DNA from: Knoellia koreensis
GTDB lineage: Bacteria > Actinomycetota > Actinomycetes > Actinomycetales > Dermatophilaceae
DNA: 64,000 bases
Direction of reading: 5' to 3'
Assembly: GCF_013041615.1 (NCBI RefSeq)
Contig: NZ_JABEPQ010000001.1
Coordinates: 1,542,976 to 1,606,975 of the forward strand
Shown here: positions 42,489 to 50,516 of the stretch, in pieces
Layout of the letters: every line of letters starts with the position of its first letter
How positions within the stretch are numbered: position 1 is the stretch's first letter
Translations under genes and position numbers: made by a program
Notes under the pieces: generated by a model
What the model was told of the DNA's origin: nothing
The model's database searches: none
The model's input: the letters and a program-made list of their open reading frames with translations, nothing else

Positions 42489-42537
42489 GCGGTCACCTCC
42501 GTTGTCGCGCCGTGCGGGCGCGGGCTGCACCTGGCCA

Positions 42538-42564
42538 GACGACCAAGTGCCCTTCATGGTTCCC
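42538..42564 (-). promoter_or_regulatory. ECF-type autoregulatory promoter of sigE
   Basis: On the minus strand GGGAACC (42564-42558) is followed after 16 nt by CGTC (42541-42538), matching the GGAAC-N16/17-CGT(C/T) consensus of actinobacterial envelope-stress sigma factors. A start near 42531 would give a leader of about 43 nt, carrying the GGAGGTG ribosome-binding site. Confidence 0.55.
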
Positions 42565-42604
42565 GAACAACCTGAACGTTGCCTGTATGCCGTCCGCCCG
42601 CTTC

Positions 42605-42712
42605 CGTCTGCGTTATTGCCCCGCCGGCGGGCATCCATGCAGACGTTGCGGTATGCCGCCTGCTTGCGTCTGCGTGGATGGTGGCTGGAGCAGCCGTTCA
42701 CGCAGACGCAAG
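42605..42712. repeat. Hairpin repeat family C, copy 2 plus an adjacent related hairpin
   Basis: Hairpin 1: CGTCTGCGT (42605-42613) / ATGCAGACG (42637-42645) around TGCCC/GGGCA and GCCGGC. Hairpin 2: CTTGCGTCTGCGTG (42663-42676) and its perfect complement (42699-42712) with an inner GGCTG/CAGCC. A GTATGCCG word lies between them at 42650. All of this is in the 255 bp divergent spacer between sigE and the O-methyltransferase. Hairpin 2 shares its arms with 34137-34180. Confidence 0.75.
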
Positions 42713-42743
42713 GAGGCGCCGTGCGGCGATAGGGTTGCCGGTC

Positions 42744-43376
42744 ATGAGCGCACTGAAGTCGGCCAGCTGGGCGTATGCCGAGGAGTTCGTGCCCGAGAAC
42801 GAGGTCATCGAGGCCGCCCGTGCCCGGGGCTCCGAGCTCGGGGCCGTGCCGGTCGGCACCGGCGCCGGTGCGCTGCTGCGGCTGCTGGCCGCGGCAGTCG
42901 CCGCGAAGTCGGTCGTCGAGATCGGCACCGGCGGTGGTACGTCCGGGTTGTGGCTGCTGCAGGGCATGCCCGAGGACGGCATCCTCACCACGATCGACGT
43001 CGAGCCCGAGCACCAGAGCGCGGCCAAGAAGGCGTACGCCGAGGCCGGCATCGCCCACCAGCGCACCCGCGTCATCACCGGCCGCGCGCTCGACGTGCTG
43101 CCCCGCATGACCGACGGGGCCTACGACATGGTCGTCATCGACGCCGACAAGGCGAGCTACCCCGAGTACGTCGACCACGGCATACGGCTGCTGCGCTCCG
43201 GTGGCGTGCTGGCCCTCGACAACATGCTCTGGCACGACAAGGTCGCCGACCCGGCGTCGCGCGACAACGACACCACCACGCTGCGCGACCTCGGCAAGCG
43301 CCTGCGTGACGACGAGGCGCTCGTGCCGGCGCTGCTGCCCGTCGGCGACGGCGTCCTGGCGGCCGTCAAGCGCTGA
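42744..43376 (+). CDS. SAM-dependent O-methyltransferase (family 3)
   Basis: 210 residues. SAM pocket [19 protein letters not shown] (motif I), [64 protein letters not shown]. The DxxK...DN metal-binding pattern matches the catechol/caffeoyl-CoA O-methyltransferase type, which needs a divalent cation. Homologue of M. tuberculosis Rv1220c, which is likewise divergent from sigE. The physiological acceptor is unknown. ATG at 42744. It ends at a hairpin shared with the convergent YdhR-like gene. Confidence 0.92.
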   Translation: MSALKSASWAYAEEFVPENEVIEAARARGSELGAVPVGTGAGALLRLLAAAVAAKSVVEIGTGGGTSGLWLLQGMPEDGILTTIDVEPEHQSAAKKAYAEAGIAHQRTRVITGRALDVLPRMTDGAYDMVVIDADKASYPEYVDHGIRLLRSGGVLALDNMLWHDKVADPASRDNDTTTLRDLGKRLRDDEALVPALLPVGDGVLAAVKR

Positions 43377-43400
43377 CGCCCGCCGGCGCGCCCGCCGGTT

Positions 43401-43445
43401 CGAGGTAATACTGCACCGGATTCGTCGGCGTTTTTACCTCGAATC
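43401..43445. terminator. Hairpin family D, copy 1, between convergent genes
   Basis: TTCGAGGTAA (43401-43410) pairs with TTACCTCGAA (43436-43445). The second arm is preceded by five Ts. It occupies the 78 bp between the O-methyltransferase stop and the YdhR-like stop. The arm and its preceding GCCGG recur at 54806-54855. Confidence 0.75.
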
Positions 43446-43454
43446 GCGAGGGGG

Positions 43455-43811
43455 TCAGGCGTGGCCGGGACCTGGGCCGCGCCGAAAGCCCTCGGGTCCC
43501 TCGGCGATGGCGACGACCTCGAACGGCTCGATGAGCACCGGGGCCGACCCGATGATCTTGCTGCCTGCCGACTCGTCCGCGGTGGCGCTGAACTCCTGGG
43601 CGAAGTCGTCGCGGTAGACCGCCTGGTCGAAGACGTAGGTGCCCTCGAACCACTCACCCTCGACCATCCGCCACGTCTTGAACGCCAGCCCGTCGAGGAA
43701 CATGAACTTGGCCAATGACGTGCCCACGACGTACTCGCGCAGCTTGTCGGCGACGTCCGGCGGGGCGTCCTGCAGCGACCAGCGCACCGTCAGCCCGTAC
43801 CCGGCGTTCAT
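43455..43811 (-). CDS. YdhR-like small protein (putative mono-oxygenase fold)
   Basis: 118 residues. VRWSLQDAPPDVADKLREYV, KFMFLDGLAFKTWRMVEGEWFEGTYVFDQAVYRDDFAQEF and APVLIEPFEVVAIAEGPEGF resemble the dimeric alpha/beta barrel YdhR family, in which an aromatic pocket but no cofactor is present. The assignment is tentative. The ATG at 43811 overlaps the pepA stop by 4 nt (ATGA), so it is co-translated with aminopeptidase A. Confidence 0.6.
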   Translation of the reverse strand: MNAGYGLTVRWSLQDAPPDVADKLREYVVGTSLAKFMFLDGLAFKTWRMVEGEWFEGTYVFDQAVYRDDFAQEFSATADESAGSKIIGSAPVLIEPFEVVAIAEGPEGFRRGPGPGHA

Positions 43812-45331
43812 CCCATCTCCTCCAGCCAGCGCAGCAGCAGCCGGGCACCGAAGCCCGTGCCGCCCTTGGTGAGGATTCCGCGGTCGACGTCGGACCTCCC
43901 GACCCCGGCGATGTCGAGGTGGGCCCAGCGTCGCGATCCCGCGAACTCCCGCAGGAACAACGCTGCCGTGATCGAGCCGCCCCCGCCACCAAGTCCCGCG
44001 ATGTGGTTGATGTCGGCGACGTCGCTGTCGAGCATCGCCCGGTAGTCCTCGACCAGCGGGAACGGCCACAGCGGCTCCCCGGTCGCGTCACCGGCGGCCA
44101 CGAGCTCCGCGCCCAACCGGTCGTCGGTCGCATAGACCGGCGCCATCGACCGCGACAGGGCGACGCGGGCGGCGCCGGTGAGCGTGGCGATGTCGAGCAG
44201 CACGTCGGGGTCGAGCTCGAGGTCGGCGTAGGCGAGCGCGTCGGCCATGACGATGCGCCCCTCGGCGTCGGTGTTGCCGATCTCGACCGTGCGGCCGCCG
44301 TACTGCGTGAGCACGTCACCGGGCCGGTAGGACCCGCCGCCGACGGCGTTCTCGGCGAGCGCCAGCAGCCCGGTCACCCGCACCGGCACCTCGAGCTCGC
44401 GGCAGGCGGCGAGCACCGCGAGGACGATCGCCGACCCGCTCATGTCGGTCTTCATCGCGAGCATCCCCTCGGCCGGCTTGATGTCGAGACCCCCGGTGTC
44501 GAAGGTGATCCCCTTGCCCACCAAGACGATTCGCGGCGTCTTCGCGGTGGCTCCGTCGGGCACGTAGTCGAGCTGGACGAGCCGCGGCGGTGTGGCGGAA
44601 CCACCGCCGACCGCAAGGAGTCCGCCAAAGCCCTGGGCCGCCAGGTCGCGCTCGTTCCAGACCTTGACGTCCAGACCCGCACGCCGGCCGAGGGTGCGCG
44701 CCTGCGCCGCCATCCACGCCGGGTTCTTGGTGTTGGAGGGCACGACGGCGAGGTTGCGCGCGAGCATCGTGGCCCGCGCGCGGACCACGGCACGGTGGAC
44801 CGCGTCGGCGTCGTAGCGTCCGACGAGGACGACCTGCCCGGCGGGCGGCTTGGGTGCCTGGCTGCGTTCGCTGCGCCAGCTCGGGGGCGTGAACCCGCCC
44901 AGGGCAACACCTTCCGCGTATGCCGCCTGCGCGCCTGCCCCTGCACCGGCACCGATCGTGGTCACCACCGCGGACTTCCCGCGGCCCGCGCGACCGACCG
45001 CGGCGCCGGCTGCGCGCAGGTCCTCGGGTCGACCCCCGCCGACGCCGACGAGCAGCACCCGGCGGGCCGCCCGCTCCCCCGGCGGCAGCGGGATCGTCGT
45101 CGTGTCACCGGCCTTCGCCGATGGCTCGTACGTCGCGGCGACCACCTCGGCGTCGAGCCCCACGAGGGCGAGGGCGGCGCCCACGGCGCCGCGCGGCGGC
45201 ATACCCTCGCCCGGCACCGGCAGCGCCAGGGTGAGGTCGTCCGGGTCGAGGTCAGCGAGGACGTCGGCGAGCGCATCGCCGCGGACGGTCCAGTCGCTGG
45301 TGGCAGGGGTCAGCAGCTCGGGGTCGGGCAC
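43808..45331 (-). CDS. pepA: Leucyl aminopeptidase (M17, PepA)
   Basis: 507 residues. Two-zinc exopeptidase of the cytosol. The catalytic domain shows LVGKGITFDTGGLDIKPAEGM (metal Lys/Asp), MKTDMSGSAIVLAVL, LALAENAVGGGSYRPGDVL, the family signature NTDAEGRIVMADAL (Asp, Glu ligands and Arg) and ATLTGAARVAL. The N-terminal domain is Ala-rich and variable as usual. GTG at 45331. Upstream, a terminator at 45363-45403 separates it from DUF3117; downstream it is coupled to the YdhR-like gene. Confidence 0.93.
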   Translation of the reverse strand: MPDPELLTPATSDWTVRGDALADVLADLDPDDLTLALPVPGEGMPPRGAVGAALALVGLDAEVVAATYEPSAKAGDTTTIPLPPGERAARRVLLVGVGGGRPEDLRAAGAAVGRAGRGKSAVVTTIGAGAGAGAQAAYAEGVALGGFTPPSWRSERSQAPKPPAGQVVLVGRYDADAVHRAVVRARATMLARNLAVVPSNTKNPAWMAAQARTLGRRAGLDVKVWNERDLAAQGFGGLLAVGGGSATPPRLVQLDYVPDGATAKTPRIVLVGKGITFDTGGLDIKPAEGMLAMKTDMSGSAIVLAVLAACRELEVPVRVTGLLALAENAVGGGSYRPGDVLTQYGGRTVEIGNTDAEGRIVMADALAYADLELDPDVLLDIATLTGAARVALSRSMAPVYATDDRLGAELVAAGDATGEPLWPFPLVEDYRAMLDSDVADINHIAGLGGGGGSITAALFLREFAGSRRWAHLDIAGVGRSDVDRGILTKGGTGFGARLLLRWLEEMG

Positions 45332-45362
45332 GCCCGCGAGCCTATCGAGGCTCGCGGGACAG

Positions 45363-45403
45363 GAAAGAGCCCCTGTCGGCTCACGCCGGACAGGGGCTCT
45401 TTC
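45363..45403 (-). terminator. Strong intrinsic terminator after DUF3117
   Basis: GAAAGAGCCCCTGTC (45363-45377) and GACAGGGGCTCTTTC (45389-45403), perfect 15 bp arms extended by GGC/GCC inside. On the minus strand it follows the DUF3117 stop by 12 bp and precedes pepA by about 30 bp; the arm end AAAG/CTTT gives a short U-rich end. It is the most canonical terminator in the window. Confidence 0.88.
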
Positions 45404-45415
45404 GGGGAGGCTGGG

Positions 45416-45589
45416 TTACTTCAGCCCCTCGCAGTTCTCGATTGCGTCGCCGAGGGCCCGGACCTCGTCGGGGGTCATCTCGACGACGAGACGGCCACCA
45501 CCCTCGAGCGGCATGCGCAGGACGATGCCGCGACCTTCCTTGACCACCTCGAGGGGGCCGTCGCCAGTCCTCGGCTTCATTGCCGCCAT
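45416..45589 (-). CDS. DUF3117 small conserved protein
   Basis: 57 residues: MAAMKPRTGDGPLEVVKEG, then GIVLRMPLEGGGRLVVEM and TPDEVRALGDAIENCEG. Full length for DUF3117, one of the most conserved short actinobacterial families (M. tuberculosis Rv1211). ATG 45589 follows GGAGGAAGGA, so the longer frame from 45640 is rejected. Monocistronic between its own promoter and a strong terminator. Function unknown. Confidence 0.9.
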   Translation of the reverse strand: MAAMKPRTGDGPLEVVKEGRGIVLRMPLEGGGRLVVEMTPDEVRALGDAIENCEGLK

Positions 45590-45737
45590 GGGATGTGTCC
45601 TTCCTCCTGGCGTGGTCGGTGGCTGGCCACGCGGGTCCACGCCGGCATTCGTTTGCTAGCCCTCGGTGCGCGCCAGATTTGCTCCATTATCCCGTGAACG
45701 GGCTCACAGGTGAAATCCGGGTGCCGAGGTGACCGGC

Positions 45738-46559
45738 ATGATGGCGCCCATGACCGACGCCGCCACTTCGTCCACCGCCCCTGTCGTCGTCGAGCGCGAC
45801 GGCGCCGTCGCCACCGTGCGCCTCAACCGGCCCGACGCGATGAACGCCCTCGACACCCCCACCAAGGAGGCGCTGCTGGCCGCCCTGACGGAGGTGGCCG
45901 ACGACGACGCGGTGCGTTGCGTCGTGCTCACGGGGTCGGGCCGGGCGTTCTGCGTCGGGCAGGACCTGCGCGAGCACGTGCAGCTCCTGACCGGGGACGA
46001 CCCGTCACTGTGGGAGACCGTACCGAAGCACTACAACCCGATCGCCGAGCTGCTCGCCACGATGAACAAGCCTGTGGTGGCTGCGATCAACGGCGTCGCG
46101 GCTGGTGCGGGTGCGGCGTTCGCGATGGCGGCGGACCTGCGGGTCGCGGTCGACACGGCCGGTTTCAACCTGGCCTTCGCGGGGATCGCGCTGTCGTGCG
46201 ACTCGGGTTCGTCGTGGTGGCTGCAGCGGCTCGTCGGGCCGGCGCGCGCGAAGGAGCTGTTGCTGCTGCCGCGCACGGTGCCCGCCGAGGAGTGCCTGGC
46301 GCTGGGGCTGGTGACCGAGCTGGTGCCGGCGAACGGTTTCGAGGCGCGGGTGCGCGAGGTGGCGCAGCAGCTGGCGGCGGGGCCGACCCTGGCCTACGGC
46401 TCGATCCGGCGGGCGGTGGCGTTCAGCGCCGGGCACCCCCTGGCCGACTCGCTGGCGACCGAGGGCGAGTACATGGCGCTCACCGGTGCCAGTGCCGACC
46501 ACCGGGCAGCCGTCGACGCCTTCCTCGCCAAGGAGAAGCCCACCTTCACGGGCCACTGA
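45738..46559 (+). CDS. Enoyl-CoA hydratase/isomerase family protein
   Basis: 273 residues, crotonase fold. VATVRLNRPDAMNALDTPTKEALLAAL, VLTGSGRAFCVGQDLREH (oxyanion-hole segment), NKPVVAAINGVAAGAGAAFAMAADLRVA and FAGIALSCDSGSSWWLQRLVGPARAKELLLLPRTVPAEECLALGLV. The glycine-rich second oxyanion segment is intact. The Asp in LSCDSGSSWW fits the PaaG-type isomerase group, which lacks the hydratase Glu pair, so isomerase activity is more likely. ATG 45738 after GAGGTG; ATG 45750 is possible. Convergent with the mannosyltransferase pair. Confidence 0.88.
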   Translation: MMAPMTDAATSSTAPVVVERDGAVATVRLNRPDAMNALDTPTKEALLAALTEVADDDAVRCVVLTGSGRAFCVGQDLREHVQLLTGDDPSLWETVPKHYNPIAELLATMNKPVVAAINGVAAGAGAAFAMAADLRVAVDTAGFNLAFAGIALSCDSGSSWWLQRLVGPARAKELLLLPRTVPAEECLALGLVTELVPANGFEARVREVAQQLAAGPTLAYGSIRRAVAFSAGHPLADSLATEGEYMALTGASADHRAAVDAFLAKEKPTFTGH

Positions 46560-46574
46560 CGCGCCGCGACTCGG

Positions 46575-46645
46575 CGCAAACCCCTCGTTGCGGGGCTTAC
46601 GTTGGGTGATCAACCCGAGGTATGCCGTGCAACGCAGGGTTTGCG
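46575..46645. terminator. Complex hairpin between convergent enoyl-CoA hydratase and mannosyltransferase genes
   Basis: CGCAAACCCCTCGTTGC (46575-46591) pairs with GCAACGCAGGGTTTGCG (46629-46645), two mismatches, around an inner GGGT/ACCC stem and a GTATGCCG word at 46620. It occupies the 97 bp spacer almost completely. Confidence 0.7.
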
Positions 46646-46656
46646 GGTGGGTCACC

Positions 46657-47931
46657 TCACGGGGGCGTGGCGTTCCAGGGGGTGTAGGTCAGCAGGGTGC
46701 AGGTGAACCAGAACAGGCCGATCACCAGCACCACGGCCACGACCGCAACCCGGCGACGCCAGTGCGGCACCACCCGCGCACCGGACGACGTGCGCATTGC
46801 CACCGAGGCGACGAGCGCGGCGATCGGGAAGTCCAGCAACAGGAACCGCCACATGCTGGTGATCGGACGGACCACCGCGAGCAGGTAGAGCGGGTAGGCC
46901 AGCGCCCACACGCGCAGCTCCACCGCGAGCCAGCGCCCGTGGCGGCCGAGGATGAGGGTGATGTAGGTCGCGACGAGGGCGACGAGCACCAGCACACCGA
47001 AGAACCCGTGCGCGTCCCAGGCCCACGACAGCCAGAGCACGAAGGGCCCCGACGCCGGCTTCTGCCCCCACGCCGCCTGGACGTCGAAGAAGGCCCGCGG
47101 CAGACCGCTCACGACACCGACCACGACCGGCCAGGCCACCGACGTGACTCCGAGCACCCCGAGCATGAGGGCGGCCGACCACCGCTGCCCCGACAACGGC
47201 GCGACCCCCGCCGCCCGGTCCTCGCGCCAGCGCAGCACCAGGTGGGCCAGCACCGCGCACGCCATCGCCGGTGCCACGGCCCGCGTGAAGCCGAGCACGA
47301 CCGCGACGGCCGCGACCGCGGCATACCTGCGCTGCATGAGGAGGAGCAACGAGCCTGCGATGAGCACACCGGCGAGCGCCTCGGTGTAGGGCATCACCAG
47401 GACGCCGGTGGCCGGGTAGAGGCACCAGAGTGCTGCGGCCGCCAGGGCCAGGCGGTCGCGCGCCGGCTGTGGCGAGGCGTGCAACGCGAAGTGGAAGCAC
47501 CGCCAGACCAGCAGCGCGCAGACGGCGCCGAGGACGAGGTTCAGCGCGACGGCCGCCCCGAGGAACGGGATCCCCACCGCCATGAGGCCGCGCACGAGGA
47601 ACGGGAACACCGGGTAGAACGCCCACGCGCTGTAGGTCAGCTCGCCGGTCTCCGGGTCGGCGGGCAGAGGGACGGGGTAACCGCGCTGGGCGATCCGCTC
47701 GTACCAGACGCTGTCCCAGCCACCCAGGACGTCGGCCAGGTTCGGGTCGGTGTGGCCGACGCCCGCCGGCGTCTGGAACCACGTCGCGGCCACCCACATC
47801 GCGAGCAGCACGAGCACCCGGGTGACGACGTAGACCGACAGCAGGAAGACGACGGGACGACGAAGCGCCTTCTGCGCCAACGCACTTCGGCCGGCCGACG
47901 TGCGCAGCGAGGCGAGGCCGACGGCGCTCAC
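46657..47931 (-). CDS. PIG-V-like polytopic mannosyltransferase, second of a tandem pair
   Basis: 424 residues, 8-10 membrane helices (VVFLLSVYVVTRVLVLLAMWVAATW, FLGAAVALNLVLGAVCALLVW, AAVAAVAVVLGFTRAVAPAMAC, ALMLGVLGVTSVAWPVVVGVVSG, GVLVLVALVATYITLIL and others). GGWDSVWYERIAQRGYP and YSAWAFYPVFPFLVRGL are the luminal acid and aromatic loop of the GPI-mannosyltransferase II (PIG-V) superfamily, which uses polyprenyl-phosphate mannose. Acceptor unknown, probably an envelope glycoconjugate. GTG 47931 overlaps the upstream paralogue's stop by 4 nt (GTGA). Confidence 0.82.
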   Translation of the reverse strand: MSAVGLASLRTSAGRSALAQKALRRPVVFLLSVYVVTRVLVLLAMWVAATWFQTPAGVGHTDPNLADVLGGWDSVWYERIAQRGYPVPLPADPETGELTYSAWAFYPVFPFLVRGLMAVGIPFLGAAVALNLVLGAVCALLVWRCFHFALHASPQPARDRLALAAAALWCLYPATGVLVMPYTEALAGVLIAGSLLLLMQRRYAAVAAVAVVLGFTRAVAPAMACAVLAHLVLRWREDRAAGVAPLSGQRWSAALMLGVLGVTSVAWPVVVGVVSGLPRAFFDVQAAWGQKPASGPFVLWLSWAWDAHGFFGVLVLVALVATYITLILGRHGRWLAVELRVWALAYPLYLLAVVRPITSMWRFLLLDFPIAALVASVAMRTSSGARVVPHWRRRVAVVAVVLVIGLFWFTCTLLTYTPWNATPP

Positions 47932-49118
47932 GGCGGGTAGTCCGACGGTGGGTGGAAGACGAGCAGCTTCCAGATCCAGGCCACCTGCCCGACGAGGCCG
48001 AGGCCGACGAGCGCCACGGTCCGGGCGCCGAGCCAGCGCGCCGACCGGTCGAGCCAACCGCCGCCGAGCATGACCGCGAGGAGCGGGAACAGCGGGATGG
48101 CGTAACGGAAGATGCTCGTGAAGGGGTCGAGGACGAGGGCCAGGTATGCCGGGTAGGCCAGGCACCACGTGCGTAGCTCCGGTCCCAGCGCGGTCGCCCA
48201 CGGGCCGAGGGTGAGCACGACGATGGCCGTCACGAGGGCTGCCAGCCCCACAGGGCCGTAGACGTCGCCGCCCTCGAAGTGGCGAAACGCCCACTGCGAC
48301 ATGCCGAGCCAGGGCTTGAGGGGCTCGATCTCGCCGCCGACCCGCCACGACGCCATCGTCTGGGTGTAGGCGTCGCGGACACCCGTGACCCGCCACGCTA
48401 TGAGCGGCCAGAGCCCCGCGCCGAGACCGGTCGCTCCCAGCGCCCACACGCCAGCGGCATACTCCCCCAAGGGAATCGGCTCGATGCGTCGCCGACGCCA
48501 GCGCAGGAACAGCGCGACCGCGACGACGGCGATCACCGGCACCGCGATGGGTCGCGTGAGGCCCAGGACCAGGGCCAGCCCACCCACCGCGACCCACTGC
48601 CGCCGCATCACCGCCCACAGGAGCAGGCACAGCACCAGCATCGCCATCGCCTCGGTGTAGGCGATCTGGAGCGACACGGCCGCCGGGAAGGCGCCCCAGG
48701 CCGCGACGGTCGCCAGCGCGACGCTCGGTCCGACCCGGTCCGCGAGCAGGCGCGCCATGACCACCGCCGCACCGAGCCCGCAGAGAAGTGAGACGCTGGA
48801 TGCCACGACGGCGAACCCGAGGCCCGTGACATCCATCAACAGCCGGGACACCAGTGGGAAGAGCGGGTAGAAGGCCCAGGCGTTCTGCGCCACGCGGCCG
48901 GTGTTGGGGTCGACGGGCAGCACGTGGGGGTAGCCCTGTTCGGCGATGTGCCGGTACCAGCCGCCATCCCACAGGACCGTCATGTCGAGGGGTTCGACGG
49001 TTGGTCCGGTCCAGTCGAGCATGACCGGCTGGTCGCGGCTGGCGAGGACGAGCAGCACCGTCGAGACGGCGCGCAGGGCTAGGTAGACGAGGACGACCCG
49101 GGCCGTCAGCGAGCGCAT
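47928..49118 (-). CDS. PIG-V-like polytopic mannosyltransferase, first of a tandem pair
   Basis: 396 residues, same topology as its neighbour. ARVVLVYLALRAVSTVLLVLAS starts the first helix; LWDGGWYRHIAEQGYPHVLP and NAWAFYPLFPLVSRLLM are the catalytic-loop signatures; GLALVLGLTRPIAVPVIAVVAVALF matches the GFTR helix of the paralogue. The two differ clearly outside these motifs, so the duplication is old. The ATG at 49118 overlaps the tag stop by one base (TGATG), which I prefer over ATG 49145. Operon tag-mannosyltransferase 1-mannosyltransferase 2. Confidence 0.82.
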   Translation of the reverse strand: MRSLTARVVLVYLALRAVSTVLLVLASRDQPVMLDWTGPTVEPLDMTVLWDGGWYRHIAEQGYPHVLPVDPNTGRVAQNAWAFYPLFPLVSRLLMDVTGLGFAVVASSVSLLCGLGAAVVMARLLADRVGPSVALATVAAWGAFPAAVSLQIAYTEAMAMLVLCLLLWAVMRRQWVAVGGLALVLGLTRPIAVPVIAVVAVALFLRWRRRRIEPIPLGEYAAGVWALGATGLGAGLWPLIAWRVTGVRDAYTQTMASWRVGGEIEPLKPWLGMSQWAFRHFEGGDVYGPVGLAALVTAIVVLTLGPWATALGPELRTWCLAYPAYLALVLDPFTSIFRYAIPLFPLLAVMLGGGWLDRSARWLGARTVALVGLGLVGQVAWIWKLLVFHPPSDYPP

Positions 49119-49699
49119 CACCGTGAGCGACCCGACCGGTGGCATCCGGCCAGGTGGTCGTCCACGAGCCCGCAGGCCTGCATCGCGGCATACATCGTCG
49201 TCGGTCCGACGAAGACGAAACCATTGCGCTTCAACGCTTTTGCCAGGGCCACACTCTCGGGTGAGGTCGCCGGCACGTCGGCGAGCGTCCGCGGCGTCGG
49301 GTGCGAGGCGGGCGCGTGCGACCAGACCAGCTCGTCGAGACCACCGCTGTCGCGCAGCCGCAGGACGGCACCCGCGTTGGCGATGGCGGCGTTGACCTTG
49401 AGCCGGTTGCGCACGATGCCGGCGTCGGCCATGAGCCGTTCCCGGTCGCGCTCGTCGAAGCGAGCGACCACCTCAGGGTCGAAGCCGGCGAACGCCGCCC
49501 GGAACGCCTCACGCTTGCGCAGGATGGTGATCCACGCCAGGCCCGACTGGAACGCCTCGAGCGTCAGTCGTTCGTAGAGCGCCTGCTCCCCGCGCACCGG
49601 CACGCCCCACTCGGTGTCGTGGTAGACGGCATACTCCGGCGTCGACGCACCCCAGGCGCAGCGGGCGAGGCCGTCCTCGCCGACGACGACGCCGCTCAC
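49118..49699 (-). CDS. tag: DNA-3-methyladenine glycosylase I
   Basis: 193 residues. CAWGASTPEYAVYHDTEWGVPVRGEQALYERLTLEAFQSGLAWITILRKREAFRAAFAGFDPEVVA covers the zinc cysteine (residue 14), His and the TagI active-site Glu. VGPTTMYAAMQACGLVDDHLAGCHR carries the C-terminal His/Cys zinc ligands. It excises 3-methyladenine from alkylated DNA. GTG 49699 overlaps the SRPBCC stop by 4 nt. Homologue of M. tuberculosis Rv1210, in the same DivIVA-domain/tag neighbourhood. Confidence 0.94.
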   Translation of the reverse strand: MSGVVVGEDGLARCAWGASTPEYAVYHDTEWGVPVRGEQALYERLTLEAFQSGLAWITILRKREAFRAAFAGFDPEVVARFDERDRERLMADAGIVRNRLKVNAAIANAGAVLRLRDSGGLDELVWSHAPASHPTPRTLADVPATSPESVALAKALKRNGFVFVGPTTMYAAMQACGLVDDHLAGCHRSGRSR

Positions 49700-50166
49700 C
49701 GCCGTCGCCCCTGGGCGGCAACGAGGTCGGCCTCGGCGACGATGGAGTCGAGCGCCCGTCCGTAGAGGAGCTGCCCGCTGAGGGTGACGACGGGGTCGGT
49801 GAGGGACTTGAGGGGAAGGGGGCGCACGACGAGGTCCTGTTCCCACACCAGGCGGCTGCCCGTGCCACGGGCCTCGACGCGCACGTCGACGCGACCGCCG
49901 AGCAGCGCACCGGTCTTGACGACGCGAAAGTGACCGCTGCGGACGTCGCTCGGCGGGTCCCAGGCGGTGACGAGCATCGAGTCGGTGAACCCCAGGGGCC
50001 CCACGCCGCTGCGCGCGGCGAAGCCCCAGCCCGCTCGCTGGGTGCCCGCGTCGAGACGCATCGTGGTCACCGGCATCCAGCGTTCGTATGCCGCGAAGTC
50101 CGTGACGACGTCCCACAGCACCGTGGGCGGTGCGGTGGCGTCGCGGGTGAGGTGGAGCGCCGCCAT
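49696..50166 (-). CDS. SRPBCC (polyketide cyclase/dehydrase-like) protein
   Basis: 156 residues. LTRDATAPPTVLWDVVTDFAAYERWMPVTTM, GWGFAARSGVGPLGFTDSM, ARGTGSRLVWEQDLVVRPLP and the long C-terminal helix (LSGQLLYGRALDSIVAEADLVAAQ) fit the START-like hydrophobic-pocket fold. No catalytic residues are defined in this family; it may bind a lipid or aromatic ligand. ATG at 50166. It lies 3 bp after the DivIVA-domain gene and is coupled to tag downstream. Confidence 0.85.
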   Translation of the reverse strand: MAALHLTRDATAPPTVLWDVVTDFAAYERWMPVTTMRLDAGTQRAGWGFAARSGVGPLGFTDSMLVTAWDPPSDVRSGHFRVVKTGALLGGRVDVRVEARGTGSRLVWEQDLVVRPLPLKSLTDPVVTLSGQLLYGRALDSIVAEADLVAAQGRRR

Positions 50167-50169
50167 GGT

Positions 50170-50478
50170 TCAGGCCGTGGGGCCGGGACCGGGCTCGTCC
50201 GGCACCCGGTGACCCTGCGCGCGTTCGGCCTCGAGCTCCTCGATGCGGTCCTGGAGCCGGTCGAGCACGGCGTCGACCTGGTCCATGCGGTAGCCGCGCA
50301 GCGCGGTGTCGAACCGGATCGTGGGGATCTCGCTCGCGGCGATCTCGTCGGAGAGGACCGGCGCGGACTGGGTCGTGGTGGCCGGAGCCATCGGGTCGTA
50401 GCCGAGACGGCCGGTGAGCAGCGCGAAGAAGCCGCCGACCACCACCACGGCCATGACGATGAAGAACACCCAGATCAC
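50170..50478 (-). CDS. Small membrane protein with DivIVA domain
   Basis: 102 residues. One N-terminal helix (VIWVFFIVMAVVVVGGFFALLTG), a linker, then IPTIRFDTALRGYRMDQVDAVLDRLQDRIEELEAER, the short DivIVA lipid-binding/coiled-coil motif seen in M. tuberculosis Rv1209. Likely located at the membrane near growth or division sites; partner unknown. GTG at 50478. Heads the operon with SRPBCC and tag. Confidence 0.8.
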   Translation of the reverse strand: MIWVFFIVMAVVVVGGFFALLTGRLGYDPMAPATTTQSAPVLSDEIAASEIPTIRFDTALRGYRMDQVDAVLDRLQDRIEELEAERAQGHRVPDEPGPGPTA

Positions 50479-50516
50479 GCGGCTGATCGTCGCACGTCAG
50501 GCTGTGCGTGGCACAT

